From Bacillota bacterium (GTDB lineage Bacteria; Bacillota; Clostridia; Acetivibrionales; DSM-1351), in contig JAEZIV010000393.1 in assembly GCA_023436515.1 (NCBI GenBank), positions 1 to 5,447 of the forward strand: a stretch of DNA of 5,447 nucleotides. Reading direction: 5' to 3'. Position 1 is the first letter of the stretch. Each line of letters opens with the position of its first letter. The notes under the pieces are model-generated. The model had not been told where the DNA came from. It made no database searches and worked only from the letters and a program-made list of their open reading frames with translations. Position numbers and translations under genes: made by a program. Of this stretch, positions 5,434 to 5,447 are shown one piece after another.

Positions 5434-5447
5434 TAAGAATGGAGAAT

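Noticed and set aside
1..5447. Mobile element, CRISPR array, defence or biosynthetic island
   Set aside because: All genes belong to known core families, the non-coding gaps are short, and no transposase, integrase, array-like repeats or tRNA attachment site is visible.

Overview
The window looks like chromosome of an endospore-forming, low-GC Firmicute, most likely a clostridial species. The evidence is AT-rich intergenic DNA, strong GGAGG-type ribosome binding sites, frequent GTG/TTG starts, and sporulation-linked genes: dpaA, dpaB and a TepA-type ClpP-like protease with ylzJ. The two dipicolinate synthase genes argue against classical cluster I clostridia, several of which lack dpaAB. This placement is inference from gene content, not a database match.

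Layout, left to right: (1) 1-300 +, the last 99 codons of an M16 (insulinase-type) peptidase of the YmxG kind, closed by a strong intrinsic terminator. (2) 503-1971 +, a tight two-gene operon, dpaA-dpaB, for dipicolinic acid synthesis, preceded by a sigma-K-like promoter candidate and followed by a second hairpin terminator. (3) 2166-3157 +, tepA and ylzJ, overlapping by 4 bases in a GTGA junction, with sigma-G-like and sigma-A-like promoter candidates upstream. (4) 3237-3683 -, a PaaI-type hotdog thioesterase convergent with ylzJ. (5) A 319-base divergent intergenic region with a promoter candidate on each strand and a perfect 10-bp tandem repeat. (6) 4003-5433 +, complete miaB, the tRNA methylthiotransferase. 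The window ends just after a GGAG motif that probably belongs to the next gene.

Functionally, the left half is a spore-development neighbourhood. DpaA and DpaB make dipicolinate in the mother cell for core dehydration and heat resistance. TepA relatives have been tied to protein turnover during spore outgrowth. In Bacillus subtilis the order is ymxG, spoVFA, spoVFB, asd, dapG, dapA, ymfA, tepA, ylzJ, spoIIIE. Here the asd-dapG-dapA-ymfA block is missing between dpaB and tepA, and a thioesterase plus miaB stand where spoIIIE/ftsK would follow ylzJ. The right half is housekeeping tRNA modification.

I found no mobile element, CRISPR array, RNA gene or convincing undescribed system. The most interesting leads are the tandem repeat in the divergent region, the conserved translational coupling of the uncharacterised YlzJ to TepA, and the condensed sporulation cluster.
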